Notes: generated from the sequence alone by a model not told the origin. DNA of 64,000 nucleotides from Streptomyces sp. NBC_01214 (GCF_026340975.1 NZ_JAPEOS010000001.1:3691001-3755000); one strand, 5' to 3'. Numbered from the stretch's first letter, positions 8,248-16,920 are shown. Numbers and translations are program-made.

Positions 8248-8841
8248 ATGACCACCGCACACGGTTCAGCCGACGGAATCGTCTACCGCCCCGCCCGTCC
8301 CGAGGACGCGGGCGCCATCGAGGCCCTGGACAGCTCCTTCACCACCGCCACGGTCTTCGAGGTGAGTGACCCCGGCCCGGGCGGCGGCGCGGGCTTCGGC
8401 TTCTTGCTCCGGGAGGTTCCCGTGGACCCGCCCGTGCACAAGGCGTTCCCGCCGGAGGAGCACGACGAGCAGGTCTTCGGCGGCGGGCAGGACCCGGACG
8501 CCGACGCGCGGACCTTCGTGGCCCTCGACGGCGACCTGCTCTGCGGGTTCGTCGCCGTCGGCTACGCCCCCTGGAACCGGCGGCTGACCGTCGAGGACAT
8601 CGAGGTCTCGCCCGGCCACCGGGGCCGCGGCATCGGTCGCGCGCTGATGGAGTGCGCCGAGCGGTTCGCCCGTGAACGGGGCGCGGAGCACCTGTGGTTG
8701 GAGGTCAGCTCGGTCAACGCCCCCGCGGTGCACGCCTATCGGCGCATGGGATTCACCTTCTGCGGCCTCGACACCGCGCTGTACGGCGGCACGCCGGCGG
8801 CCGGCGAGCAGGCGCTCTACATGAGCCGCCCCTGCCGCTGA
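8248..8841 (+). CDS. sat: Streptothricin acetyltransferase-like GNAT enzyme
   Basis: 197 residues, start ATG 8248 with GGTGGA 4-5 nt upstream. The sequence matches the streptothricin acetyltransferase (STAT) family along its length: an N-terminal MTTxHGS-type start, REVPVDPP, an acidic insert of Glu/Asp/Gly, then the GNAT acetyl-CoA site RGRGIGRAL (about residues 125-133) and ends LYMSRPC. These enzymes acetylate the beta-lysine group of streptothricin and inactivate it. The biosynthetic genes for streptothricin are not in the window, so this looks like stand-alone resistance. The 5' leader has a predicted short ORF and terminator, which suggests expression induced when translation is disturbed. 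Confidence 0.88.
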   Translation: MTTAHGSADGIVYRPARPEDAGAIEALDSSFTTATVFEVSDPGPGGGAGFGFLLREVPVDPPVHKAFPPEEHDEQVFGGGQDPDADARTFVALDGDLLCGFVAVGYAPWNRRLTVEDIEVSPGHRGRGIGRALMECAERFARERGAEHLWLEVSSVNAPAVHAYRRMGFTFCGLDTALYGGTPAAGEQALYMSRPCR

Positions 8842-9052
8842 ACCGGCGCACGGTCGACTCCCGCAACGCGCCGGATCGTACGCCTCCGCGTGCCCCGCTG
8901 TGGTCCGATCCGCGAAGGATCACCCGTAGGGGTGCCCTTCGCTGCCATCACCCCATGCTTGACCTGCGGCATGTACAACGGGTGATTGTGGATTGCACAT
9001 TCATCGGGCACGTACAGGGTGGATCTGGTCGGACAGGGGGTAACCGCCCGGA

Positions 9053-10189
9053 ATGGAAATTCTTCAACAACGCTCCACTGCCGCTCAGGTGTGGGAAGCG
9101 GCCGAGGAGTTCATCCGACTCTTCCATCGGGAGAACGCGGACGCCGGCGATCCGCGCGTCCGGCTCGCCGCCGTGAGGGCCGAGCTCGCCGAGACCGGCA
9201 GCTACGTGCACACCCCCGAGGAGCTGGTCCACGGGGCCCGAGTGGCCTGGCGCAACAGCAACCGGTGCATAGGTCGGCTCTACTGGAACTCGCTGCGGGT
9301 CCGCGACCGCCGCGACCTCGGCGACGCCGACGACATCGCCGCCGAGTGCTTCGACCACCTGCGCGAGGCGACCAACGGGGGTCGGATCAGGGCCACCATC
9401 ACGGTCTTCGCCCCGGACACCCCGGCCCGGCCCGGCCCGCTGATCTGGAGCGAGCAGCTGGTGCGGTACGCGGGCTACGGAGACCACCCGTCGATGACCG
9501 TCGGAGACGCCCGCAACGCCCCGCTCACCGAGGCCCTCCTCCAGCTCGGCTGGCCCGGCGGCCCCGGCACCCCCTTCGACCTCCTGCCGCTGGTGGTCCA
9601 GGGCGTCGACGACAAACCCCGCTGGTTCGACACCCCCGCGGACGCCGTCCTCGAGGTGCCGATCGACCATCCCGACGGCGACGGCTGGTCGGACTGGGGG
9701 CTGCGCTGGCACGCCGTACCCGCGATCTCCAACATGTGCCTGGAGATCGGCGGCATCCACTACCCGGCCGCGCCGTTCAACGGCTGGTACATGGGCACCG
9801 AGATCGGCGCGCGCAACCTCGCCGACACCGACCGGTACAACCTGCTGCCCGCCGTCGCCCGCCGCCTGGGCCTGGACACCTCCAGCGACCGGTCCCTCTG
9901 GAAGGACCGCGCGCTCGTCGAACTGAACCGGGCCGTCCTGCACTCCTTCGACCGCGCCGGGGTCACGATCACCGACCACCACACCGAGTCCCGGCGCTTC
10001 CTGTCGCACATGGAGCGGGAGGAGCGCAAGGGGCGCGAGGTGGGCGCGGACTGGTCCTGGATCGTGCCGCCGATCTCCGGCTCCGCGACCCCGGTCTTCC
10101 ACCGCACCTACGAGGACCGCGGCAGCAGCACGGCCTACGTCCACCACCCCGGCGCGCTGGAGCGGTCCCAGGGGCGGGATCTGGTCTAG
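9053..10189 (+). CDS. nos: Bacterial nitric oxide synthase oxygenase
   Basis: 378 residues, the usual length for a bacterial NOS oxygenase domain without a fused reductase. The haem-thiolate motif WRNSNRCIGR places the proximal ligand at Cys72. Later conserved blocks include the substrate/pterin region NMCLEIGGIHYPAAPFNGWY, GTEIGARN and DWSWIVPPISGS. It converts L-arginine to NO and citrulline using electrons from host reductases. There is no thaxtomin (txt) context. Downstream is a lactonase-family gene 55 bp away on the same strand, possibly co-transcribed. NO made by bacterial NOS is known in other genera to protect against oxidants and antibiotics, which is notable beside helD and sat. 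Confidence 0.95.
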   Translation: MEILQQRSTAAQVWEAAEEFIRLFHRENADAGDPRVRLAAVRAELAETGSYVHTPEELVHGARVAWRNSNRCIGRLYWNSLRVRDRRDLGDADDIAAECFDHLREATNGGRIRATITVFAPDTPARPGPLIWSEQLVRYAGYGDHPSMTVGDARNAPLTEALLQLGWPGGPGTPFDLLPLVVQGVDDKPRWFDTPADAVLEVPIDHPDGDGWSDWGLRWHAVPAISNMCLEIGGIHYPAAPFNGWYMGTEIGARNLADTDRYNLLPAVARRLGLDTSSDRSLWKDRALVELNRAVLHSFDRAGVTITDHHTESRRFLSHMEREERKGREVGADWSWIVPPISGSATPVFHRTYEDRGSSTAYVHHPGALERSQGRDLV

Positions 10190-10244
10190 ACCTTCTGTTA
10201 CCGTCGGCTCCGGACGGATCCGGCAGCGGTGAGAGGCGCTTGAC

Positions 10245-11309
10245 GTGCGCGGCGCGAACAGCAAGGACCGGAGCGGTGAACCCCGGGCCTACATCGGCTC
10301 GTTCACCTCGGCCGGCGGTCGCGGTGTCACCACCGCGGCCGTGGATCCGAAGACCGGGGCGCTGACCCCGCTCGCGGTCACCGCAGCCGAGGACCCCTCG
10401 TACCTCGCGCTCTCCCGCTCCACCGGCGTGCTCTACGCGGTGAACGAGATCGAGCGCGGCGCGGTCGTCGCCTTCCGGCCCACCGCGGCGGGCCTCGCCC
10501 CCCTCGGCGCGGCGGTCCGCGTCGGGGGCTCCGGGCCCACCCACCTCAGCGTCACCGGGCGCAGCCTGCTCACCGCCAACTACACCTCCGGCAGTGTCAG
10601 TAGCCTCCCGCTCGCCGCCGACGGCCGCCCGGGCGGCCCCTCCCGCGTCCTGCCGCACCGGGGTTCCGGCCCCGACACCGGCCGGCAGGAGGGCCCGCAC
10701 GCCCATCAGGTGCTGCCCGACCCGACCGGTCGCTGGGTGCTCAGCGTGGACCTCGGCACCGACTCGGTACGGGTCTGTGCGCTGGACCGGGCCACCGGGG
10801 CGCTGCGGGTGCACTCCGAGACCGCACTGCGCGCCGGGACCGGCCCCCGCCACCTCGCCTTCCACCCGGAGGGCGCGGTGGCGTACGTACTGCACGAGCT
10901 GGAGCCGCAGGTGACCGTCTGCCGCTGGAACGGCGCGTCCGGGCGACTGGAACCGGTCGGCGAGGTCCCGGTGGCCTCCGAGGGCGCTCCAGGGGCCGTA
11001 CGGGCCTACCCCTCGGCGATCGTCGCCTCGCCCGACGGCAGGTTCGTCTGGGCGGCCGTCCGCGGGGTCGACGAGCTCGTCACCCTCTCCCTCGCCGACG
11101 GGCCCGGCAAGCCGCGGCTCACCGGCGCCGTGCACTGCGGCGGCGCGTGGCCGCGCGATCTCGCCGCCGACCCCTCGGGGAACCGGCTCTACGCCGCCAA
11201 CGAGCGCTCGGGGGACGTCACCTGGTTCGACGTGGACCCGCTGACCGGCCAGCCGCACCGGGCCGGCTCGCTGGCCGTGCCCGCAGCCACCTGCGTGGTC
11301 CTCGGCTGA
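10245..11309 (+). CDS. Lactonase-family beta-propeller protein (6-phosphogluconolactonase-like)
   Basis: 354 residues, GTG start at 10245 with GAGAGG about 8 nt upstream. The sequence is built of seven-bladed propeller repeats with blocks such as YIGSFTSAGGRG, AEDPSYLALS, HQVLPDPTGRWVL, GPRHLAFHPEG and NRLYAANERSGDVTWF, typical of the Pgl/lactonase family (PF10282). Some members hydrolyse 6-phosphogluconolactone, others have no proven substrate. No signal peptide, so probably cytoplasmic. It follows nos closely and is terminated by a strong hairpin at 11335-11376. Confidence 0.85.
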   Translation: MRGANSKDRSGEPRAYIGSFTSAGGRGVTTAAVDPKTGALTPLAVTAAEDPSYLALSRSTGVLYAVNEIERGAVVAFRPTAAGLAPLGAAVRVGGSGPTHLSVTGRSLLTANYTSGSVSSLPLAADGRPGGPSRVLPHRGSGPDTGRQEGPHAHQVLPDPTGRWVLSVDLGTDSVRVCALDRATGALRVHSETALRAGTGPRHLAFHPEGAVAYVLHELEPQVTVCRWNGASGRLEPVGEVPVASEGAPGAVRAYPSAIVASPDGRFVWAAVRGVDELVTLSLADGPGKPRLTGAVHCGGAWPRDLAADPSGNRLYAANERSGDVTWFDVDPLTGQPHRAGSLAVPAATCVVLG

Positions 11310-11334
11310 TGCGGGCGCGCCCGGGCGTGCGAAA

Positions 11335-11376
11335 GGGCCCCCGACGGCCACGGGAGATCGTGGCGATCGGGGGCCC
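11335..11376. terminator. Bidirectional terminator hairpin
   Basis: GGGCCCCCGA (11335-11344) pairs perfectly with TCGGGGGCCC (11367-11376), with an inner CCACG/CGTGG stem. It lies between the convergent lactonase and CbiX-like genes. Confidence 0.8.
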
Positions 11377-11395
11377 TGCGCGTCGTACGGGCGGG

Positions 11396-12310
11396 TCAGT
11401 GTGCGGCGGCGTCCTGGGCGATCCCGAGAGCCGCGGCGTACTGCGCGACGGCCAGCTTGCCGAGCGCGCCGTAGGCGCCGAGCACCTCGGCGGTGGCGCA
11501 GTCGGCCTCCTTGCAGGCGGTGTCGAGGAGCCCGTCGGCGGCCTCCGGGCCGATCAGGTACGGGGCGAGCGCGAGCAGCGTGGAGCCCTCGCGGCGCAGC
11601 TGCTCGGCGACCGCGGCCACCGAGCCCTCCTGGTCGAGCGCGGCGGCCTTGACGGGCACGGCGAGCCGGGCGGCGAGCAGCATGCCCGTGATCCCGGCGG
11701 CCTGAACGGCCTCCTCGCCGCCGGTGGTGGCCAGGACGATGCCGTCGGCGGCGGTGGTCACGGTGAAGAGCCGGGCGCGGTCGGCGCGGGCCAGCCCCGC
11801 CTCGGAGAGCCGCACGTGCAGGCCCTCGGCGAGGAGCGGGTGCGGGCCGAGCACGTCGGCCAGCTCGGCGGCGGCCGAGGAGTCCATCAACGCCTGGCGG
11901 ATCCGGCGGAGCAGATCGCTGTCGGGGCCGGCCAGCAGCGGCACGACCACGGCGTCCGGGCCGGTCGGCGCGGGCACCTCGTGGCCGGCCGCGCGGGCGA
12001 ACTCCGCGCGCGCGACGCGCTCGGTCGCGACGGCGCTCAGGACGCCGGACAGCGACGGGAACTCGGTGTCGTCGTCACCTTCGAGGAAGCCGATCCGGGC
12101 GTCGAGGCCCGGCAGCTCGGAGCGGCCGATGCTGATGATCTCTTCCGCGAGCCCTCGCGAGGCGGCCGAGGGGGCACCGGGCACGGCGAGCACCAGCGCG
12201 GGCGCGCCCTCGGGCGCCACCGCGGGCTCGGGCCGGCGGTGCCGTCCGGTCTGGCGGGGTCGCGGCATTCGTACGGGCAGGCCATTTGCGGGCCCAGTGG
12301 GGGAGCTCAT
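11396..12310 (-). CDS. CbiX/sirohydrochlorin-chelatase-like protein, active-site His replaced
   Basis: 304 residues with a Pro/Arg-rich N-terminal tail (1-35) then two CbiX-like halves. The first strand and loop, LVLAVPGAPSAASRGLAEEI, aligns with the LVAHGSxDP segment of sirohydrochlorin chelatases, but the catalytic HGS is replaced by VPG. The second half has PHPLLAEGLHVRLSEAGLARADR and ITGMLLAARLAVPVKAAALD. The fold is kept but the metal-inserting His at the canonical site is missing, so chelatase activity is doubtful; it may be a structural or regulatory relative. A promoter can be seen at 12382-12410. Start ATG 12310 lacks a strong ribosome-binding site; an internal ATG after about 14 codons is possible. 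Confidence 0.75.
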   Translation of the reverse strand: MSSPTGPANGLPVRMPRPRQTGRHRRPEPAVAPEGAPALVLAVPGAPSAASRGLAEEIISIGRSELPGLDARIGFLEGDDDTEFPSLSGVLSAVATERVARAEFARAAGHEVPAPTGPDAVVVPLLAGPDSDLLRRIRQALMDSSAAAELADVLGPHPLLAEGLHVRLSEAGLARADRARLFTVTTAADGIVLATTGGEEAVQAAGITGMLLAARLAVPVKAAALDQEGSVAAVAEQLRREGSTLLALAPYLIGPEAADGLLDTACKEADCATAEVLGAYGALGKLAVAQYAAALGIAQDAAAH

Positions 12311-12381
12311 GGCGCCGCATGCTACTGGCTTATCGGAACAAGGTGTTCGGGCAGGGCCTTCTCGCGAGGCATCTGTCCGTA

Positions 12382-12410
12382 TTTATCCGGTGAATATCAG
12401 ATACGTTCAA
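12382..12410 (-). promoter_or_regulatory. Promoter for the CbiX-like gene
   Basis: On the minus strand TTGAAC (12410-12405), 17-bp spacer, GATAAA (12387-12382). The stretch is locally AT-rich and overlaps the stop codon of ung, suggesting the downstream gene has its own promoter. Confidence 0.45.
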
Positions 12411-13093
12411 CTGACGGACGGCAAGCGCCAGTCCACGGGCTGTGACCCCTGACCCACCAGCAACTCGTTCGTCCGGCTGAACGGCCGGGAGCCGAAGAAG
12501 CCGTAGTCGGCCGACTTGGGGGAGGGGTGCGAGGACTCCACGACGGGCAGCTCGCCGAGCAGCGGCCGCAGGTTGCGGGCAGCCCGTCCCCAGAGGATGG
12601 AGACCAGCGGCTTGCCGCGCGCGGCCAGGGCCCGGATGGCCTGGTCGGTGACGGCCTCCCAGCCCTTGCCCTGGTGCGCGTTGGAGCGCCGGGGCGCGGT
12701 CGTGAGCGACCTGTTGAGCAGCAGGACGCCCTGCCGGGTCCACGGGGTGAGGTCGCCGTTCGCCGGGCGTCCGGTGCCGATGTCCCGGTGCATCTCCAGG
12801 AAGATGTTGTCGAGGCTCGGCGGTACCGGTCGTACGTCGGGGGCGACCGAGAAGGACAGCCCCACCGCGTGTCCGGGCGTGGGATAGGGATCCTGCCCGA
12901 CGATCAGTACCTTGACCTCGTCGAAGGGTTGTTGGAAGGCGCGCAGCACGTTGGCTCCCGCCGGTACGTACTGCCTCCCCGCCGCGATCTCTGCGCGCAG
13001 GAAGTCGCCCATGGCGGCGATCTGCCCCGCCACCGGCTCCAGAGCCCGGGCCCAGCCCGGCTCGACGATCTCGTTCAACGGTCGTGCTGCCAC
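12407..13093 (-). CDS. ung: Uracil-DNA glycosylase (family 1)
   Basis: 228 residues, the usual family-1 UDG size. The water-activating motif [11 protein letters not shown], the uracil-binding LLLNRSLT segment and the DNA-intercalating [18 protein letters not shown] loop are all intact. It excises uracil from DNA as the first step of base excision repair. GTG start at 13091-13093, 11 bp downstream of the BNR-repeat gene on the same strand, so probably co-transcribed with it. Confidence 0.96.
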   Translation of the reverse strand: MAARPLNEIVEPGWARALEPVAGQIAAMGDFLRAEIAAGRQYVPAGANVLRAFQQPFDEVKVLIVGQDPYPTPGHAVGLSFSVAPDVRPVPPSLDNIFLEMHRDIGTGRPANGDLTPWTRQGVLLLNRSLTTAPRRSNAHQGKGWEAVTDQAIRALAARGKPLVSILWGRAARNLRPLLGELPVVESSHPSPKSADYGFFGSRPFSRTNELLVGQGSQPVDWRLPSVS

Positions 13094-13104
13094 AGTGGAT
13101 CACT

Positions 13105-14196
13105 CTACTGGCCGAACGCGGCCGCCCGCACGCACAGGACGTCGGGCAGGTGCTCGGCGAGCAGGTGCCAGCTGTCGCCGTCGTCGTGGCTGGCGTACAC
13201 CTCGCCGTTGCGGTTGCCGAAGTAGATGCCCGCAGGGTTCGCGTCGTCGGTGCACAGGGCGTCCCGGAGCACCGTGCCGTAGTGGTCCCCGGCCGGGAGC
13301 CCGCGCGCCAGCGGCTCCCAGGTGGCGCCCGCGTCCCGGGTGCGGAAGACCCGGCACCGGTGCTCGGCCGGGACCCGGTCGGAGTCGGCGTTGAGCGGGA
13401 AGACGTAGGCGGTGTCCGGCCGGTGCGGGTGGGCCGCGACCGCGAAGCCGAAGTCGGAGGGCAGCCCGCCGCCGATGTCGGTCCACCGGCCGCCCGCGTC
13501 GTCACTGCGGTACACGCCCCAGTGGTTCTGCAGGTACAGCCGGTCCGTGTCCCCGGCGTCCCGGGCGATCTTGTGCACGCACTGGCCGAATTCGGGGTGC
13601 GGGTCCGGCAGGAACACCGCCGAGACCCCCTCGTTGGACGGCGCCCAGCTGGCACCGCCGTCCCGGGTCCGGAACACCCCGGCGGTGGACACGGCCACCG
13701 TCACGGCGTCCGGGTCGCGCGGGTCGGTGATCACCGTGTGCAGGCCCTCGCCGCCGCCACCCGGTACCCACTTCCCGCGGCTCGGGTGCTCCCACAGCGG
13801 GCGGACCAGTTCGAAGGAGTCGCCCCGGTCGGTCGAGCGGAACAGCGCGGCCGGCTCCGTCCCCGCGTACACCACGTCGGGTGCCTCGGGGCCGGCCGGT
13901 TGCAGCTGCCAGACCCGCTCCAGGGAGGCCCCCGTGTCCTGGGGGAACCTCACGGCGGGCGCGGCGGGCTCCCGCCAGGTCGCCCCGAGGTCGTCGGAAC
14001 TGAAGACGGACGGCCCCCAGTGTGAGCTGTCCCCGCCGACCAGGAGCCGGGGCGCCGGACCCCGGCGGTCGACGGCGACCGCGTAGACGGCCTGGGCGTT
14101 GAAATGGGGCCCCTCGAACTCCCAGGGCGCCCCGTCCCGGCGACGGCCGATGAAGAGTCCCTTGCGGGTTCCCACGAGCAGCACTGCGTCGGCCAT
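13105..14196 (-). CDS. BNR/sialidase-like repeat beta-propeller protein
   Basis: 363 residues, ATG at 14194-14196 with GGAGGT 7 nt upstream. At least five BNR/Asp-box-type repeats are visible (SSDDLGATW, STDRGDSF, TRDGGASW, SDDAGGRW, TRDAGATW, SHDDGDSW), marking a sialidase-like propeller. No signal peptide is seen, and the opening MADAVLLVGTRKGLF is the conserved first blade of a widespread cytoplasmic family of unknown substrate (often annotated glycosyl hydrolase or exo-alpha-sialidase). Precedes ung by 11 bp. Confidence 0.85.
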   Translation of the reverse strand: MADAVLLVGTRKGLFIGRRRDGAPWEFEGPHFNAQAVYAVAVDRRGPAPRLLVGGDSSHWGPSVFSSDDLGATWREPAAPAVRFPQDTGASLERVWQLQPAGPEAPDVVYAGTEPAALFRSTDRGDSFELVRPLWEHPSRGKWVPGGGGEGLHTVITDPRDPDAVTVAVSTAGVFRTRDGGASWAPSNEGVSAVFLPDPHPEFGQCVHKIARDAGDTDRLYLQNHWGVYRSDDAGGRWTDIGGGLPSDFGFAVAAHPHRPDTAYVFPLNADSDRVPAEHRCRVFRTRDAGATWEPLARGLPAGDHYGTVLRDALCTDDANPAGIYFGNRNGEVYASHDDGDSWHLLAEHLPDVLCVRAAAFGQ

Positions 14197-14327
14197 GGCC
14201 GGCACCTCCGGACCTCGTCGCCCTCGCCGGGCGTACCTTGCAGGGTATCTTTTCGGCCAGTCTGCACCTGTCCGGTGACAGTGACCCGGCGGACGGTGCG
14301 GGGCTGCGGATGAGCAGATCAATACCG

Positions 14328-14350
14328 ATCATTTACCGCGCGGAAATGAT
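14328..14350. promoter_or_regulatory. AT-rich palindrome in divergent promoter region
   Basis: ATCATTT (14328-14334) and AAATGAT (14344-14350) flank a CG-rich core, a 23-bp dyad in a region much richer in A/T than the surroundings. It lies between the divergent BNR-repeat and WS/DGAT genes and is a plausible operator. Confidence 0.4.
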
Positions 14351-14420
14351 TGTTGCTTGCATGCGGGTGTCCGCAATGGATTGACTTCAGGTCACTGCCG
14401 CCGCACGCGAGAGGACGTAT

Positions 14421-15743
14421 GTGGCCACCGAGCACCTGTCCCCGCTCGACCTCGCCTTCTGGCGGATCGAATCCGCCGACCACCCCATGCACCTGGGTGC
14501 CCTCGCCGTCTTCCGCGCCCGTGGGCCCGGCGCCGCGGAACGGGCCGCGCACCTGCTCACCGCCCGCTGCGCGGCCGTCCCGCGCCTGCGCCGCCGGATC
14601 CGCGACGTGCTGCTGCCGTTCGGCGCGGCAGCCTGGTCACCGGACCCCGGCTTCGACCCGGCCCGGCACGTGTTCCTCGTCCGTACCGACGAGGCCGTCC
14701 CGCACGCCGCCGCCGGACCGCTGATGGCCCGGCCGCTGGACCGGGCGCTGCCCCCGTGGGAGGCGCACGTACTGGCCGGGCCCGATCCGGACTCCTTCGC
14801 GGTGCTCTTCAAGTTCCACCACGCCCTCGCCGACGGCATGGGGGCGCTGGCCCTCGCGGCCACCCTGTTCGACGAGGCGACGGCCCCGCGGCCACCGGCG
14901 CGCCCGGTCCCCGAGCAGCGGGGCGGCTCCGTCCTGCGCCGGCTCCCCGGAGTCCTGGCGGCCCGGGTCCAGGACGTCGGCCAGGCCCTGGAGATCGGCG
15001 CGGCCGTGGCCCGCGCCGGACTGCCGCTCGGGGTGCCGGCGGCCCTCACTACGGACTCCACCGGCTCGGGCGCCCGTGCGGTCGCCGGACTCGCGCTCGA
15101 CCTGGACGAGGTCAACCTCGTCCGCAAGGGCGCCGGCGGTACCGTCAACGACGTCCTGATCGCCTTGGTCGCGGGCGCACTGCGGCGCTGGCTGGCGGAG
15201 CGGGGCGATCCCGAACCCTGGGGTGCGGGACCGCGCGCCCTGATCCCGGTGTCCCGCCGCCGCGGACCCGGCGGTTCGGGGGGCGCCGGGAACCGGCTCT
15301 CCGGTTACCTGCTCCGGCTGCCGCTCGCCGAATCCGATCCGCTGCGCCGCCTGGACAGCGTGCGCGTCGCCATGGACCGCAACAAGGACGCCGGACCCGC
15401 CCGCGGCGCCGGGGCCGTCGCCCTGCTCGCCGATCACGTCCATCCGCTCGGCCACCGGCTCGGCGGCCCGCTCGTGGCCCAGGCCGCCCGGCTGCTCTTC
15501 GACATCCTGGTCACCAGCGTGCCGCTGCCGAGCTTCACCTTCACCCTCGGCGGCAGCCCGGTCCGTGAGGTGTACCCGCTCGCGCCGCTGGCCCGGGGGC
15601 AGTCGCTGGCCGTCGCGGTCTCCACGTACAAGGGGACGGTCCACTACGGACTGGTCGCCGACGCGGCGGCCGTCCCGGACCTGGCGGCCCTGGCCGGGGC
15701 GCTGCGGGCAGAACTCGACGAGCTTGTACGAGAGATCTCGTAG
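14421..15743 (+). CDS. Wax ester synthase/diacylglycerol acyltransferase (WS/DGAT)
   Basis: 440 residues, GTG start at 14421 with GAGAGGA upstream. The N-terminus (LSPLDLAFWRIESADHPMHLGAL) and the catalytic HHALADG (HHxxxDG) motif near residue 135 are characteristic of the WS/DGAT family. The C-terminal half contains NDVLIALVAGALRRWL and a VPLPSFTFTLGGSPVREVYPLAPL block. The enzyme transfers fatty acyl groups from acyl-CoA to diacylglycerol or alcohols to make storage triacylglycerol or wax, at the membrane/lipid-droplet surface. Its stop codon lies inside the first of three tandem palindromes that precede the next gene. Confidence 0.92.
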   Translation: MATEHLSPLDLAFWRIESADHPMHLGALAVFRARGPGAAERAAHLLTARCAAVPRLRRRIRDVLLPFGAAAWSPDPGFDPARHVFLVRTDEAVPHAAAGPLMARPLDRALPPWEAHVLAGPDPDSFAVLFKFHHALADGMGALALAATLFDEATAPRPPARPVPEQRGGSVLRRLPGVLAARVQDVGQALEIGAAVARAGLPLGVPAALTTDSTGSGARAVAGLALDLDEVNLVRKGAGGTVNDVLIALVAGALRRWLAERGDPEPWGAGPRALIPVSRRRGPGGSGGAGNRLSGYLLRLPLAESDPLRRLDSVRVAMDRNKDAGPARGAGAVALLADHVHPLGHRLGGPLVAQAARLLFDILVTSVPLPSFTFTLGGSPVREVYPLAPLARGQSLAVAVSTYKGTVHYGLVADAAAVPDLAALAGALRAELDELVREIS

Positions 15744-15776
15744 TACGAGGGAATTCGTAGTACGGTGTCTCTCGTA
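15726..15776. promoter_or_regulatory. Three tandem 17-bp palindromic operators
   Basis: Three consecutive, directly abutting 17-bp units each begin GTACG and end CGTA: 15726-15742 (GTACGAGAGATCTCGTA), 15743-15759 (GTACGAGGGAATTCGTA), 15760-15776 (GTACGGTGTCTCTCGTA), followed by C. The first has 7-bp perfect arms. The array lies just upstream of the OYE gene. A related half site with TCGTACGA (17000-17007) precedes the ArsR gene, which suggests the ArsR protein binds both. Confidence 0.65.
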
Positions 15777-15819
15777 CTTAGTCGATCCCCGGCATGCCCG
15801 GTCGTATCTGGAGAGTTTG

Positions 15820-16920
15820 ATGAGTGCTGCACCCGCCGCCTTCGCCGCCCTGTTCGCGCCCTACACGCTCCGTACCGTCACCATCCCGAACCGGGTGTGG
15901 ATGGCCCCGATGTGCCAGTACAGCGCCGAGGCGTTCGGCCCGAACGCGGGCGTGGCCGGCGACTGGCACTTCGCGCACTACGCCGCTCGTGCCGCCGGCG
16001 GTACCGGGCTGATCATCCAGGAGGCCACCGCGGTCTCCCCGGAAGGCCGGATCTCCCCCTACGACCTCGGCATCTGGAACGACACCCAGGTCGAGGCGCT
16101 CCGCCGGATCACCTCCTTCGTCAAGGCCCGGGGCGCCGTCCCCGGCATCCAGATCGCGCACGCCGGCCGCAAGGCCTCCACCGACCGCACCTGGAAGGGC
16201 GGGCGGCCGGTCGGGCCCGAGGAGCACGGCTGGCAGCCGGTCGCCCCGAGCCCGCTGCCGTTCTCCGCGGACCACCCGGTGCCGCACGAGCTGACGGTCG
16301 AGGAGATCCGGGAGATCACCCGCCAGTTCGCGGCCGCCGCCGAGCGCTCGCTGGCCGCGGGCTACGAGGTCGTCGAGATCCACGGCGCCCACGGCTACCT
16401 CATCGGCGAGTTCCTCTCCCCGCACAGCAACAGGCGCACCGACGAGTACGGCGGCTCCTTCGCCAACCGCACCCGCTTCGCCCTCGAAGTCGTGGACGCC
16501 GTACGGGCGGTGTGGCCCGAGGAGCTCCCGCTCCTCTTCCGGATCTCCGCCACCGACTGGCTGGAGGAGGAGGGTTGGACCGCCGACGAGACGGTCCGGC
16601 TGGCGGACCTGCTGCTGGAGCACGGAGTGGACCTGCTCGACGTCTCCACCGGCGGCCTCGCGCCGCACGCGCAGATCCCCGTCGGCCCCGGCTTCCAGGT
16701 CCCCTTCGCGGCCCGGGTCAAGGCCGGGACCGCCCTCCCCGTGGCCGCCGTCGGCCTCATCACCGAACCGGAGCAGGCCGAGAAGATCCTCGCCAACGGG
16801 GAGGCCGACGCCGTCCTGCTGGGCCGGGAACTGCTGCGCGACCCGTACTGGGCCCGTCGCGCGGCCAAGGAGCTGGGCGGGGAGATCCGTACCCCCGAGC
16901 AGTACCACCGCTCCTGGTGA
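15820..16920 (+). CDS. Old Yellow Enzyme-family NADH:flavin oxidoreductase
   Basis: 366 residues, ATG 15820 with GGAGAG upstream. FMN barrel landmarks include RVWMAPMCQYSA at the first strand, IQIAHAGRK, the HGAHGYLIGEFLSPHSNRR loop with the substrate-binding His pair region, and DAVLLGRELLRDPYW at the C-terminus. The class with MCQYSA and N-terminal APYTLRTV is the thermophilic-like/YqjM OYE group, which reduces activated double bonds with NAD(P)H. The gene is preceded by the three tandem palindromes at 15726-15776 and followed by an ArsR regulator, so it is probably inducible by an electrophile or metal-like signal. Confidence 0.92.
   Translation: MSAAPAAFAALFAPYTLRTVTIPNRVWMAPMCQYSAEAFGPNAGVAGDWHFAHYAARAAGGTGLIIQEATAVSPEGRISPYDLGIWNDTQVEALRRITSFVKARGAVPGIQIAHAGRKASTDRTWKGGRPVGPEEHGWQPVAPSPLPFSADHPVPHELTVEEIREITRQFAAAAERSLAAGYEVVEIHGAHGYLIGEFLSPHSNRRTDEYGGSFANRTRFALEVVDAVRAVWPEELPLLFRISATDWLEEEGWTADETVRLADLLLEHGVDLLDVSTGGLAPHAQIPVGPGFQVPFAARVKAGTALPVAAVGLITEPEQAEKILANGEADAVLLGRELLRDPYWARRAAKELGGEIRTPEQYHRSW

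Noticed and set aside
8248-8841. sat as a marker of a streptothricin biosynthetic cluster
   Set aside because: No NRPS, beta-lysine or streptolidine genes are in the window; only stand-alone resistance is supported.
9053-10189. nos as part of a thaxtomin (txt) pathogenicity cluster
   Set aside because: No txtA/B/C/E neighbours; a solitary NOS followed by a lactonase-family gene.
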